Below, piece by piece: positions 1-11,939 of a stretch of 64,000 nucleotides of DNA. The notes under the pieces were generated by a model, which saw only the letters and a program-made list of their open reading frames with translations, had not been told where the DNA came from and did no database searches. Source of the DNA: Rhizophagus irregularis (Eukaryota; Glomeromycota; Glomeromycetes; Glomerales; Glomeraceae); contig NC_089438.1 in NCBI RefSeq assembly GCF_026210795.1, positions 4,485,501 through 4,549,500 of the forward strand, given 5' to 3'. Numbering within the stretch: position 1 is the first letter of the stretch; each line of letters begins with the position of its first letter. The translations under genes and the position numbers were made by a program.

Positions 1-472
1 ATAAACATAAATTCGGTTTGGATTTTCTAATAGAAAATTTGTAAATTTTTTTTTTTTTTAAACTATCAAAATAATAACTTAATGATTTATAATATCAGTG
101 GACTTCATTGAATTTTTATTCATTTTGGATTTTTGGTTACATTTTAAATGTATTATTTTATTTCTTTGTTAAAACTTCTAGTACTTACCAAATTGTCCTA
201 ATAAAAAAATCTTAAGGAAACCGAAAGACTGACCTTTTTTTTTATTAAATCGGTTTTTTTAATAAAGTTCGTTAAAATATTAAACTTTAAATATTTGTTC
301 TTTCTATTTACTAATGAATAATACGCCTTGTTACAACATTACAAAAATATACATACTATATATATATTCGAAGAGAAAAAAAAACTCTCTTCCCCCTTTT
401 TACTATAAATCCGCAGTAAAATTAAATTTTTCGGAAGCTAAAAAATTTTTTTTTCCTTTATTAAAATACAGT
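1..472. other. AT-rich sequence without a recognised gene
   Basis: Homopolymer-rich, AT-rich sequence. I see no coding signal or paired terminal repeat before the decayed coding region that starts near 473. Confidence 0.5.
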
Positions 473-1870
473 ATGGAGACGATATTAAAAAAGAAAGAGT
501 TTTTAAAAAAGTTTTATTTAGCAACAAGTTACGCCTTATCAAAATACAGAAACATAGGTGGAAAAGTACGAGAGAAACCTATGAGAAAATAAGCAGTAAC
601 TAGTAACTTCGATAATACTATAGTCAAAGTGAGCCTTTTCGAAGAGATAGGGGAAAATACGAACACTAGAGGCAGAATTGACGGAGCTTATTATAAAGGT
701 TTGTGGTGAAATAGCTTATGAAAGCTACGAAAGAGACACTACTCACCTTGGGAAAAATAACGCTTCTTTTGAGAGGATGGCTGCGGCAGACGAAAAAGAA
801 TGATAAGGAACATGTGGCAGGAGCCAAAAAAAGGGAAGGGAAAAGGAACGAATAATTGCAGAGATAACGTCGAACAATGATAACGCCAATCAGAAGCACA
901 AAAATATAAAGAAAAGGAATCGGAAGACAAGGATGGATAAAACTTCCATAAACCTCCCGATACTGCCACCCGAGTATGACGTAAAAACAGATCATGTTCA
1001 CGAACTATTCTTGTATGACATACCGAAGCGCTGGAATGAAATTTAAGTTCAAGAAATGGTCAACAAGATTAATGATAAGGTGTACTCGATTTCGATCAAG
1101 AAACAGTATAAATATCAAACGGTTAAAATAAAGGTTAAGTTACAGGACCGTTTCGATAGATCGTTTTCAGGTGGAAATTTCGGGATAATTGTTAGCGGTA
1201 GTTTTGTAAGGTAGTATGATGGTAAGTCAACGGTGAAAAATAGGAGAGAACGAGATAAATGGCAGCTGTGGAGGGAGGTATCAGATAAAGAGATGAAAGA
1301 GATGGATGAGGATGAGCCGAAATACCTAAAAGCTTTGACGGCTTCATATCCTAAAATCGCATTTTCGAAAGTGATAAAAATCCGGCCTTGGAAAGTTTTG
1401 ACTTATTTTTTAAGTCGCAAAAGGACCTGGAAGACACACTATCGAAGGCGGCTGAAAAAGGAGATGGAACAAAATGGGCTTCTCAGACTTTCAAGGAGGT
1501 GAAAGACCAAGTGGAAAGAGAACGGAACGAAAGAAGGAACCAACGAAACTTTAGAAAACAAGCGCTATTCGAATGACAAGAAAGAAACCTCTCGTTTGGG
1601 TCGATAGATTCGGACAAAATTCAAGGTCGTCATGAGTGGAGCTTGGACAGGCTCTTAGGAAAAGAAGGAGAATATGAGTAAAGTAGTGATACATCCCTCG
1701 GTCGAACCTGAAGAAGTAGTAAACGTTGTCAACAACCTTAGGAACGACCTCAATCACGTGATCCGGAGAAGGCAGACGACGCAAAAAAAAGAATGCATCG
1801 AACGTCTTGTCAATAAATCAGATAATTACGAATTAATAGAGGATGATGTGGTTGAATTCATTAACTAATA
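473..1870 (+). pseudogene. Decayed coding region, possibly a retroelement ORF1
   Basis: Base composition changes here to more GC and purines, as in old coding sequence. Protein-like text can be followed across frames: one piece starts with a Met at 473, a charged segment covers about 740-950, a segment with HELFLYDIPKRWNE lies near 1000-1040, and a Lys/Glu-rich segment ends near 1575. A last piece (1674-1868) contains EEVVNVVNNLRNDL. Several stops and frame changes separate them. The charged, RRM-like middle part resembles the ORF1/Gag-like proteins of other elements in this window, but I could not assign a family. It may instead be a decayed host gene. Confidence 0.35.
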
Positions 1871-2293
1871 TAGTAAGATACAATACAAAGGAGCGGAGGA
1901 AGTAAATGAAGAGGGCGACCGCCATTCTGGAAGCAGATTACGCATCATTTGGTAATAAACGAAATTGTGGAGCATAATATTATTCCACAATTTAAACCAT
2001 ATAGCTCTAATCGGTATATCGGATTCCAAGTAAAAAGGAGCTTTGCAGAAACCCGTGATTTGTTACCATGCAGTTAAGAAATTGCCATCAAATCACAACG
2101 ATCTATTATCTAACACGTGACGATATGGTAATCAAACGATCTCGTGAAAGTGTTGATAACATATCTTTACGAAGTTGTAAAATGCTATTAAATAAGTGGT
2201 AAATAGGTGGTAAATAGGTGGTAAATAACATCGAGAATTAGTGGTGAAAATTAATCTAAGATATTTCTTAGATGTATTAAATAAGTATTAAAT
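1871..2293. other. Intergenic stretch left of the Harbinger element
   Basis: No coding signal. A short direct repeat of GGTGGTAAATA units lies near 2200-2225. The last three bases (2294-2296, ATT) are the left copy of the putative target-site duplication of the PIF/Harbinger element. Confidence 0.45.
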
Positions 2294-2296
2294 ATT

Positions 2297-2327
2297 GGGG
2301 GTCTTCACAAAACCCGTGATTGAGATT
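2297..2327 (+). repeat. Left terminal inverted repeat of the Harbinger element
   Basis: Starts GGGGGTCTTCACAAAA and matches the reverse complement of 15356-15386 at 29 of 31 positions. G-rich GATTGGGATTG repeats follow and are mirrored at the right end. Confidence 0.85.
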
Positions 2328-2510
2328 GGGATTGGGATTATTGGGATTGAGATCAGCTTGAAATTGAGATTAACGTTTCAATCTTGATTCACAAATTTTT
2401 GTGTTACATTAGGTTAATGATTTACCGTTATGCTTTAAAAATTTTTTTTTTTCGTACTTTCTTTTAAAATTTTACATAAATTTTTATAATTACATATTAT
2501 TTTCTCAGTA

Positions 2511-3766
2511 ATGAACAGGGAATTCCAAATTTCAATTTGTATATTAATAATTATTATACTTATTAAATATAATGAATTTGAAGAAAATTTAATTGCTACT
2601 TATCAAACTGAACAAGAAGAAGAGGAAGAAAATTTTAACATTTTACCTTTAAACTTGCTATATTTACAACTTAATAGAATAGAAATTAATGAGTGCATCA
2701 ATTTAAGAAGATTAAATAGATCAATATCTCAGTATTGGTTTAATGAAATATGTTTAAATATGCAAGATTTTGAATTTAAAAGACATTTTAGGTTAACCAG
2801 GTCTACATTTGAATGGTTATGCTGTGAAATAATACCACATTTAAGAAGAGAAATTACAGGACCTGGTATAGTTGGACTTGCATGGGAACAAAAGGTTGGT
2901 GCATCATTATGGTTTCTTGCTACTGGAGAATGTTTTAGGTCTATAGGTAATAGGTTTGGAATGGGGAATCAACTTTTAGTTATGCATTAAGAGATTTTAT
3001 TAATGTAATAGTTACAAAATTTCTAGCAGAAAAAATTGTTTTTCCAAATACAGAATCAAAAATTAATGAAATTACAAATGGATTCAAAGGTACTGGAAGA
3101 ATTCCTAATGTTATTGGAGCTATTGATGGTAGTCATATACCAATTAAAGCACCTCATCTATTTCCTGTAGATTATTTTAATAGAAAAGGATTTTATTCAA
3201 TTGTTTTACAAGCAGTAGTTGACCATAAAAAAAGTTTTTTAGATATATGTGTTGGTTGGCCAGGTTCTACACATGATAGTAGAATTTTAGTAAATTCTAA
3301 TCTATATAATAAGTTTAATAATTTAGTAACAACTTTTAATAATAAATACATATTAGGTGATGGAGGATATCCGAATCTTAGTTGGTTAATAGTTCCTTAT
3401 AAAGATATAGGTAGAGGATTAATTCAAAAACAAACATATTTCAATCGTAAACATTCACAAACAAGAATCAAAGTAGAACAAGCTTTTGGTTTATTAAAGG
3501 GTAGATGGAGATGTCTTCTTCATAGTTTAGAAGTTTCATTTGAAATAATACCACATATCATAACTACTTGTTGTATACTCCATAATATTTGTGAAGAAAG
3601 ACGCGATTTTTTACTACCAGAAGAACAATATCATGATACAGGAACTGATGTAAATAGTGAAACAAATGTTAATGAAACATCAGAAGGTAATGCTATAAGA
3701 AATGCAATATGTGATTTATTATGGAATAATCATCAGAGGAGATATTTAAATACAAATGATAATTAA
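2511..3766 (+). pseudogene. PIF/Harbinger transposase (DDE), one frameshift
   Basis: Encodes a nuclease of the Harbinger transposase family (DDE_Tnp_4), which would cut and paste the element with its SANT-like partner. The start Met is at 2511. The N-terminal part has the family's helical region (FKRHFRLTRSTFEWL). The frame breaks near 2963, where RFGMG continues as STFSYALRDF one frame away (one base missing). After that the catalytic motifs are clear: AIDGSHIPI near 3120 (first Asp), GDGGYPN near 3358 (second Asp) and VEQAFGLLKGRWRCL near 3474 (Glu). The stop is at 3764-3766. It converges with the minus-strand SANT-like gene. Apart from the frameshift the protein looks complete. Confidence 0.88.
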
Positions 3767-4218
3767 GTAATAAATCAATGAATTAAAAAAATTACAAACA
3801 TATATTTTCCAATTTATTTCATAAAACATTTAAAAGAATTACATTATTTATTATTGGGTGCATGAGCTATCATTTCTATCATTTTTATATTCAGAATCAT
3901 CCAATTGTGCAAAAGATGGTAAAGATGTTTGTAAATTTCTTTGCAAGTACATGAAATTTGAAGAAAATTGAGGCAAATCATCTATAAATTGAATTAAAAT
4001 TAAATTAATTAAATTAAAATTAGAATTGAATTTAATATAAAAAATCAGATTTTGATCGTAAAATAAAAATTTGAATTTGTACGTGACGCAAAAATCAAAA
4101 TTTAAATGTGACGCAAAAATCAAGATTTGAACGCAACACAAACATTTGAATTTGAACGTGACATATAAATAAACTTAATATTACCATTGGAATTAATAAT
4201 AGAAAATTTCTTAAAATA

Positions 4219-4573
4219 CACTAGTGTGCGAAACACGGGTCACGTGACTTTAATCTGTCACCCATGTCACACCCTTCTAGTTTTCCATTTTTACTATTTA
4301 TTCTAGGGACAGAGAATTTTTTCAGTAAGAAAAACCTTATTTGTCACATATTATATGTCGCGCCCTATAATTTCGGCCAAATTTATAATTCCAGCCAAAA
4401 TTTACCCGAATTTCCATTTTTGGATACTGGAGTAACGTTACACAACCCAAAAAAGGCAATTTTGATTCTCAGTAAAAATGAAAATTCGTTACACAAAATT
4501 CCAAAAAAGGAAATTTTTATGTAGATCACCGGAAAGTATGATAAACACGTGATCCGTGTTTCGCACACTAGTG
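4219..4573. mobile_element. Tc1/mariner-like MITE, copy 1 (in a SANT-gene intron)
   Basis: Ends are inverted repeats beginning CACTAGTGTGCGAAACACGG, flanked by TA on both sides (4217-4218, 4574-4575), as for Tc1/mariner elements. The tip CACTAGTG is itself a palindrome. There is no coding capacity. A second copy in the opposite orientation is at 41010-41365. Confidence 0.85.
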
Positions 4574-5040
4574 TACAAATAGTCTTAATAATAAATACCT
4601 TGTAAATTTTTTTCTGATTGATTATTTGAATTTCCTTGAGAAGAACTCAAACATTCTGTAATATTATTTAATAAACCAAATAACATCATATCTGATTGTA
4701 AGCAATTCTGACCTTTCCCTTTGATCTCTTTTTTCTTTTTCTTCTCTTCTTTTGTCAAATTCTATTTGCCTAATTTCTTGTTGCTCCATCCACTTTTGAA
4801 TAGTATTTTCCAAAATAGCTCCATGATTTTTGGATTTTTTTCTGCTTTGATTATCTACATTAACATCAACTTCTTTATTTTCACGTTTATTTGTATATTT
4901 TCTACCAATTTTAGGGAATTCATATGTAATTTCTGTCTTGTTACACACGTCGAATGACCAAAAACAGGCAAAAAAAATGGCTAGAATTGCATAAACTATT
5001 CGCAAATTTATATAAACTATTTACAAATAGTATAGGTTAA

Positions 5041-5118
5041 TTCGCAAATAGCCAAAAACAGCTAAGAATATCCAAGAATAGCCAAAAATAGCCAAGAATA
5101 GCCAAGAATAGCCACTGC
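5041..5118. repeat. Short tandem repeat (AATAGCCAAG-like)
   Basis: About seven degenerate units of roughly 10-12 bp built on AGCCAAGAAT. They lie inside the second exon of the SANT-like gene and turn its reading frame into a Trp/Leu/Phe-rich tail. This is likely a later expansion. Confidence 0.7.
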
Positions 5119-5876
5119 TTTTCACGCCATTTTTTTTGCCGATTTTTAGCATTTCGACCTGTGTTATTGTCTTCAAAATCTTCTTGCGCAAGATCAAAAT
5201 TTTCTATTCTTGGTAAGGGTACGGAAGAATCAATACAAGATTTTGGATTTAATGTAGGCCTATTCTTATTCAAAATTGCCTCAATCTCTTCTTTATATTG
5301 AATAACAATGGGAGGTCCACCACTTTTTTTTGAAGCTGCAAGTTGCGACTTAAATAAAAAAAAATTTATTAATAAATTTAAATAATAAGTAAAGAAAATT
5401 TAATTTTAAATAAAAACCTTATAATTATCTACTAAATTCTTCCACTTGTTAGCAATTTGAACAACACTATAAGATTGTTCAAATTCAAAAGTCAAAAAAA
5501 AAGCTTCAGCATCTTTCCACAATTAAACACTCTCTGGATTAGATGTAGCACCACATTTATACTTTAAATCTTCAAGCTTTTCTTTATGTTCAAGAAGAAA
5601 AGACAATAAAGCTTTAATAGCAGGTTCAGTCCATCTGACTCTTGAAGCTTTAATAGGTTTCTCAGTATTTTTATCTTTTTTATTTTCGTGGGTAGATTCC
5701 ATTTTTTTTTATTAAAAAGATCACAAACTTTTAGTGTTTAAAAGAAAACGGTTTAAGGAAAATGACAAAAAAAAGTTCGCATTTTGCGATAGTTTCACGT
5801 TCAAAAAGTATTTAAATAAAAAATATGCATACATTTTTTAAATTGAAAAAAAAATTCAAGAAAATTTGCAAGGTTA

Positions 5877-6190
5877 CCCTATAAAAAATATGTATACGGT
5901 TTTTATACTGTATATACGTATTTTTGATACAGTTTGCATTTTTACATACGGCATATCAGTATAATGTATACTGTTCACAAAATGTGCTTAGTAAAAAATA
6001 CAATAAAGTATACGGTAAACATACTGTGTGATACGGTATATTAAATTCATACGTCTATAACGTATATCATTTCTACTGTATATCAGTATTTTGTATACGG
6101 TTCACAAAAATATTGTAAATAAAGGATACAGTATACGTATTATTCTACAGTATATTAAAATTCATACGTTTATAACGTATTTTCTACAGA
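5877..6190. repeat. Left subterminal motif cluster of the large element
   Basis: Dense copies of TATACGG/ACAGTATA-type words, mirrored at 14820-15206. Such subterminal clusters often serve as transposase-binding sites; that role is inferred. Confidence 0.55.
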
Positions 6191-6439
6191 TATACACAGG
6201 TCAAATAAATAAAAATCAGATTTTTGCCCTTTTTAATATGGCTGTCTGATTTTTTGGCAATTTTAATATAATATTTCCGATTTTAATAAATATTTCTGAT
6301 TTTAATATAATATTTCTGATTTTTAACATGAAATTGCCGATTTTTGGTTATTTGTAATAGGATTTTTCAATTTTAATATATAACATGTGATTATTAGAGT
6401 TTCGAACCGGATTTATTTTTTAAATCCGAATTAGATACG

Positions 6440-6600
6440 AATAAATCTGAATTCCTTCGGTTCAATCCGGATATAATAAATCCGGTTTCCTTTGGTTGAT
6501 CCGGATATAATAAATCCGGTTTCCTTCGGTTAATCCAGATATAGTAAATTCATAGTAATAAATCCGGTTTCCTTCGGTTAATCCAAATATATGAAATCCA
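6440..6600. repeat. Left subterminal repeats of the hAT element
   Basis: Four or five degenerate units of about 30-40 bp built on CGGTTNATCCGGATATAATA. They occur in inverted form near the right end. They are likely transposase-binding sites by analogy with other hAT elements. Confidence 0.65.
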
Positions 6601-6750
6601 ATTTCTTTTCTGGTGCAATTGTGTACCGAATCAAATGAAATATGGAAATCATTCAGGTTCATTGATTTCACAAGGTCTAAATTTTAAATTTACGATAAAA
6701 AAAAATGTCTTGCTTTTTTTCATTTCCTTTTCCTTTGGTTTAAAGTTGCT

Positions 6751-9700
6751 ATGTCTGAGACAGACTCAACAGTTACCCGTTCAAGCACTTTTTCTAATGA
6801 TCGCAGAAAGCGTAAAAGAAATGCTACATCTCCAGAAATCGCCAAGCCAATTGATAGAACAAACAAAAGCCACACTACCTACTTTTTTCACAAAGACACT
6901 GATGATAATGAAATTGCTTACTGTATACTATGTGAATGAAAACTTGCAGCCAATAGAAAACCATATCCTTATAGCCGAAAGGGGGGATCAACATCAAACC
7001 TGGCAGTTCACTTACGGGATAAATATGGTGTAACAAAGAATAATTATTTAGAATATTTGGACGTAAACAATGAGGTAAGACATGAAGAAGTTGTACTTAA
7101 GTATTCATAATACTAAAAATATTTTTAATTTTTTTACATTAGCCAAAAGAAAATGATGCACAAATAACAAATTATCGATGTAGTGAAACCCGGCAGCAAG
7201 AACTAATGCGCCTCCTAATAATATTTATAATTAAATTCGTTCAACCTCTCTACATCCTCCAAAATGATGCATTTCGTAATTTTGTTCATAGCTGTGAACC
7301 TGGGTTCCAAATTCCATGCGAAAAAACTGCAAAAAACTTAATACACGAAGCTTATATTTGGAGCAAAGATCAATTGTTGAACTTGCTTGGCAGTACCATC
7401 ATGTCTGTTCATTTAACCACAGATCTCTGGACAGCAAGAAGCAAACATGGGTACATTGGAGTTACGGCAACCTGGCTTTCTTCAGATTTTACCTTTTATG
7501 AAGTTTTGCTCACTTGCAGTCATTTGGAGTATCCACATACAGGTGAAACCATCAGTGATGAACTATACCGAATTATTGATCAATGGCGCCTAAAAAATAC
7601 AATATTTACCATTTCTACCGATAATGGTTCAAATATGATCAAAGCTGTAAGTACTTTAGGCAAATCACTACCTGGCATTAAAAGACACCCTTGCGTGGCG
7701 CATACCTTGCAGCTGTCTGTAAAACAAGGATTGAAGCATTGTAAAGACATTCACCGGCGAATTAAAAGTCTACAAAATTTTTTTCGGTTACCAAAACAGG
7801 CGCAAAGGTTGAGAGAGTCACAATTTGAGATCAATAACCAAGATGTGTCAATTATTGAAGAATCCCAAATACAAACTAGTTCCTTGGATGTTTTAAGTGA
7901 TACAAAAACTCGATGGAACTCAACGTTAATTGCATGGAAAAGGGTTCTCGAGCTGCATAATGCTATGCGCTATGTTGCAACGAAATTATTATCAGAAAGA
8001 GATCGTATATTAAATAAAGAAGGTGAAAAATTGGAAAGCTTATGCCTGACACATGATGAGAAAATGCAAGTCAAATTTAAAATTATTTTAATTTGTATTT
8101 TCTAAAAAAAGCTTACTATGAGTCTATGATCAAATTTTAACAGTTTTTTTATTACAATTTTACAAATTTTTTTATGAATTCACATCAAATTTCCTTACAA
8201 ATTTTTATGGATTTTTTTATAAATTTTTTTTACGAATTTACGTTGACATAATTTTTTATGGCAATAATTTATGCTTATGAATTTTTTTATGGATTATTTT
8301 ATGGACAAATTTTTTACAAATTCACATTAAATTTCCTTACAAATTTTATGGATTTTTTTATGATTTTTTTACTAACAAATTTTAACAAATTTTTTATGAA
8401 TTTTTTTTATGTATTTACGCTGATATAATTTTTTATGGCAATAATTTATACTTATGAATTTTTTATGGATTATTTTATGGATTTTTAATTAATGAATTTT
8501 AACGATTTTTTTTTATGATTTATTTTTATTTTTGCTTTTTTACAATTTATTTACAAATTATCGTTATACTAATTTTTCTTATGAATTTTTATACGAATTT
8601 TTTAACTTTTTATTACAAATTTTTTTTTGCTTTTTATAATTTATTTATGAACTTTTCTTATGGATTTTTTTACAAATTTTTTATGAATTTTTTATTACCA
8701 AATTTTAATAAATGAATTATAATGGATTAATTTTTTTTCATTGATGAATTTTAATTTTTTTTTACAAAATTTACATTGAACGAAACTTTTTTTTGGAAAT
8801 TTTAATTTACATTTATTTTATGAATTTTTATGAATTTTTTTATTAATGAATTTAACAATTTTTTTTATGATTTTTTATGGTTTTTTTTTCTTTTACAATT
8901 CATTTATTTATTTCCAAATTTTGACTTACAAATTTATTCTTAAAAAATAGTTTTGTTCAAGAAATGATTAAATTGTTGGAACCATTTGAAACTATTACAC
9001 GACGATTATCAGGTGGCAAATTTCCGACACTTAATATGGTACATCCATACATGTGTATGCTTAAGCGGATGTTTGCTCCAAGAGCCAATGAAAATGAAAC
9101 TGTAGAAAGTTATTTAGAACTTATATATGGGCCTTTAATACCTGAGAATGAAGAAGAGAATGCTGAAGATGATATAAGTGATTCAAGTTCTGTTAGTAGT
9201 GATGATGATATTCCAACTGCTGGAAATCAACATTGGCAACATACACAAAGCCAGAGTCAAGGACGAGGACGAGGACGAGAATAAGGACGAGGTCGTGGTC
9301 GTGGTCTTGGTCGTGATCGTGGTCGTGGTCGCGGCCATAGTCATGGTGGACATGGTCATATTTTGCAAAGACCAAATAATGAAGTTGAAGACATAAATCA
9401 AGTCGAATATCTTCCTCCGGTGAATAATCTTGAAGGTATTCTCAAGAAAGTTCGTGCAGCTATTTACCTTTCTTTAGAGACACATTGGAATGTGCCAAGC
9501 GAATTATCATTGGTTGCAACAATATTAGATCCCAGAATGAAAAGCTTCCTATATGTGGAAGACTTACATCGTGAGGAACAAAAAACACAAGCTGAATCTC
9601 TTTTAAGTAACCTCTATACTCAGCTCAAGCATGATTTGGAACTTCCAGAGGAAGTTAGATCACCCATTTTGGATGATGATGATGATATATTTGAAAGGAT

Positions 9701-10031
9701 GTGGGCCAGTAACCAACAGTTAACACAAACAGGTAATAATGATAATAATGAAATTATGTGTTACTTGCGGTGTCCTGATGAACTGAAAAGTACAGATCCT
9801 TTGGTATGGTGGAGGGATCATAGATCAAGTTATCCCATTCTATCAAAATTAGCTCGAAAATATCTCTCAATTCCCTCTACATCTGTACCAAGCGAACGGC
9901 TCTTCTCTGACGCTGGTAATCACGTTTCTGCGAAAAGAACACGATTGGCTCCCGATTTAGTTGATCGAATTTTATTTTTAAAACGTAATAGTACATATTT
10001 TCCCATATTTCCACCTTTAGAGAACAAATGA
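6751..10031 (+). pseudogene. hAT transposase (BED-like finger to hAT C-terminal domain)
   Basis: Start Met at 6751. Exon 1 (6751-7074) has a BED-like Cys pair (AYCILCE) and a His region (SNLAVHLRDKY), interrupted by TGA at 6937-6939. Intron 1 is 7075-7142 (GTAAGA...TTAG). The core follows: TTDLWTARSKHGYIG near 7419, STDNGSNM near 7617, HTLQLS near 7701 and TRWNSTL near 7908. A second, AT-rich interruption (about 8070-8950) behaves like an intron, but the join is one base out of frame. The last part has an Asp/Ser-rich linker, an Arg-Gly tract with TAA at 9282-9284, LVATILDPRMKS, and the dimerisation domain WWRDHRSSYPILSKLARKYL to about 9990. It would act in the nucleus as the element's transposase. 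Disabled copy. Confidence 0.88.
8070..8950. other. 881-bp AT-rich intron-like interruption of the hAT gene
   Basis: Starts GTCAAA and ends AATAG. It is almost pure A/T with many reiterated TTTTTTATGAATTTTTTTA-like words. Flanking protein joins sensibly (THDEKMQ to VQEMIKLLEPFETIT), but the splice phase is off by one base. Either a base was lost or the true site differs. Confidence 0.55.
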
Positions 10032-10184
10032 TTGATTTTAGTATAATATAATTAGGAAAACTTAGTATAAATAACATATATAATATGAACAATGTATATA
10101 CTATATGAATAATATAAATAAAATTTCATTGCGTTTATGGTCTAATCACAAAAGGTGCCAATTCGGGCAAATTTTTAGTTAATA

Positions 10185-10340
10185 AACTTCCGGACGAAAC
10201 GAATGAAACTGGATATAATAAATCCGGATGAAACGAATGAAACCGGATATAATAAATCTGGATGAAACGAATGAAACCGGATATAATAAATCCGGATGAA
10301 TGAATGAAACCGGATATAATAAATTCGGATGAAGCCGAAG
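10185..10340. repeat. Right subterminal repeats of the hAT element
   Basis: About four units of 36 bp containing GAAACCGGATATAATAAAT and GGATGAAACGAAT. They mirror the left cluster in opposite orientation. Confidence 0.65.
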
Positions 10341-10639
10341 CAACCGAATCTCTCTGGTGTTAAATCCGAATCGGGAGAATCCGGATTTAAATCCGAATGT
10401 CGAAGGTCGGATCCAAACCCTAGTGATTATGTATTACGGTTTAATATTTATTTATTAACTTAGATTTTTTTTTTTATTTCAGTTATAATTATTTTTTTGC
10501 CTTAAAAACTTTACTAAAATACTTTTTAAATACTTTGAAATATATGTAAAAAAAATATAATATTTGTTTATATTTTAAATTATGAGTTATTTAATTTAAA
10601 TGTATTTATATTTAAGAAAAAAAATATTTTAATTCTATT

Positions 10640-11510
10640 TTATAAAGTATGGTTTGAGCATTTTGGCTGAAGTAAATCTTATTCTTTTAATTAAAAGTAG
10701 TTTAGTAAGTTTAAAACTGTTAAGATCATAAAAGTACAGTTAATATTTTTGGAATTATTTACATTTTTTATATTATACAGTAGTATTAAGTTACAATTTT
10801 TTTTACCTTCAGAGCGTATTTTGAGATCTTTAGCCAAAGTAAATCAACTTCTTATATTAATTGTAAGTTGTTCGGCAGGTTAAAATCTACTTGGATGTTA
10901 ATTTTCACGAAGGTACAGTTAATACTTGATGAGTTATTTACAATTTTCACAACGGTACTCATTCACGACTTTTATTTTTTTTATTTTGTCACTTCAGAGC
11001 GTATTTTGAGCACTTTATCCAAAGTAAACCAACTTCTTATATTAATTGAAAGTTGTTTAGCATGTCAAAATCTACTTGAATATTAATTTTCACGAAGGTA
11101 CAGTTAATACTTGATGAGTTATTCACGATTTTCACAATGGTACTCATTTACGAATTTTATTTTTTTCCGTTTTGTCACTTCAGAGCGTATTTTGAGCACT
11201 TTAGTCAAAGTAAATCGACTTCTTTTATTAATTGAAAGTTGTTTAGCATGTCAAAATCTACTTGGATATTAATTTTTACGAAGGTAAAGTTAATACTTGA
11301 TGAGTTATTCACGATTTTCACAACGGTACTCATTTACGAATTTTATTTTTTCCATTTTGTTACTTCAGAGCGTATTTTAAGCACTTTAGCCAAAGTAAAT
11401 CGACTTCTTTTATTAATTAAAAATTGTTCAGCAGCTTAGAATCTACTTGAATATTTATTTTAATGAAGGCACAGTTAATATTTGTGGAGTTATTAATTTT
11501 TTATAATTGT
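10640..11510. repeat. Tandem array, unit about 185 bp, 4-5 copies
   Basis: The phrase CTTCAGAGCGTATTTTGAG recurs near 10808, 10994, 11178 and 11365. A more diverged first unit lies near 10640 and a partial last one ends near 11510. Short ORFs found here are just the repeated unit and not genes. Confidence 0.88.
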
Positions 11511-11939
11511 GCGTATTACATTAAATTACAAGTAAATTTATATTCTTAATGTATTTTGTTTAAAATTTAATTATTTAAGATTAGTTTTTTATTTAATATT
11601 GCTTAATAAAATATTTTTTAAATTTTAATTCAATATTACAATATAATTTTTTATAAAAATATATATTTCATAATGTCTATACAATTTTTTTGTATAGTGA
11701 AAAAACTGAAAAATGTGGTTAAGAATTGGTAATACGGCTGTAAAAAGTCACAAATCGGACAAATATAGCTAAAATCAGCCAATTTTTATTTATTTGACGT
11801 GTGATAGAGTAAGTTTTTCTACACTTTAAAGCATCAAACAATACTAGTATTTGCTAATATGTACTACCCAAAAACTCACTGATGTAAAATCACAATTATT
11901 AAAAAATTCACAAGAATTTTTGTTAATACTATTTAATTT

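Larger units (their letters stand above)
3851..5702 (-). pseudogene. Myb/SANT-like protein of the Harbinger element
   Basis: This is the second Harbinger protein, which in this superfamily binds DNA and helps the transposase. It reads on the minus strand from Met at 5702. Exon 1 (5702-5418) has a SANT-like start (RVRWTEPAIKALLSFL) and ends WKNLVDNYK, with an in-frame TAA at 5523-5525. Intron 1 is 5349-5417. Exon 2 (5348-4599) continues KSGGPPIVIQYKEEIEAIL, then a charged coiled-coil segment near 4700-4800. A short-repeat expansion (5041-5118) and frame changes disturb it. Intron 2 (3982-4598) hosts a MITE. The last exon (3981-3851) ends DDSEYKNDRNDSSCTQ. The splice phases at both introns fit. 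Gene dead; assignment good. Confidence 0.75.
6395..10422 (+). mobile_element. hAT transposon with perfect 8-bp target duplication
   Basis: The element begins TAGAGTTTCGAACCG and ends with the complement of TAGGGTTTGGATCCG. These are imperfect hAT-type inverted repeats. The direct repeat GTGATTAT sits on both sides (6387-6394, 10423-10430), the 8-bp signature of hAT elements. Length is 4028 bp. It carries one spliced transposase gene with a BED-like N-terminus and a hAT dimerisation C-terminus. Subterminal repeats rich in ATCCGGATATAATAAA lie at both ends in opposite orientation. Two stops and an inconsistent intron phase suggest this copy is inactive. Confidence 0.93.
6195..11803. mobile_element. 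Inverted-repeat element nested in the large element
   Basis: About 22 bp at each end match with one mismatch: CACAGGTCAAATAAATAAAA at 6195, and its complement ending GACGTGTG at 11803. Each end has ATA next to it (6192-6194, 11804-11806). Inside are the hAT element and a 185-bp tandem array. Without the hAT the element is only about 1.6 kb and non-coding, so it is probably non-autonomous. The duplication is short and AT-only, so the exact ends are less certain than for the other elements. Confidence 0.55.

Noticed and set aside
4264-4524. 86-codon ORF
   Set aside because: Lies inside the Tc1-like MITE, which is non-coding. The second copy at 41010 does not keep the frame.
9178-9401. Several overlapping ORFs around the Arg-Gly tract of the hAT gene
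   Set aside because: Alternative frames of a GGTCGTGGTCGT-type repeat. Only the frame joining the transposase halves makes sense.
10868-11439. Two similar 66-72-codon ORFs
   Set aside because: They are the same frame of two units in the 185-bp tandem array, with no independent support.
10640-11510. Regularly spaced repeats that could suggest a CRISPR array
   Set aside because: Whole 185-bp units are repeated without unique spacers, in a eukaryotic context. It is a tandem array.
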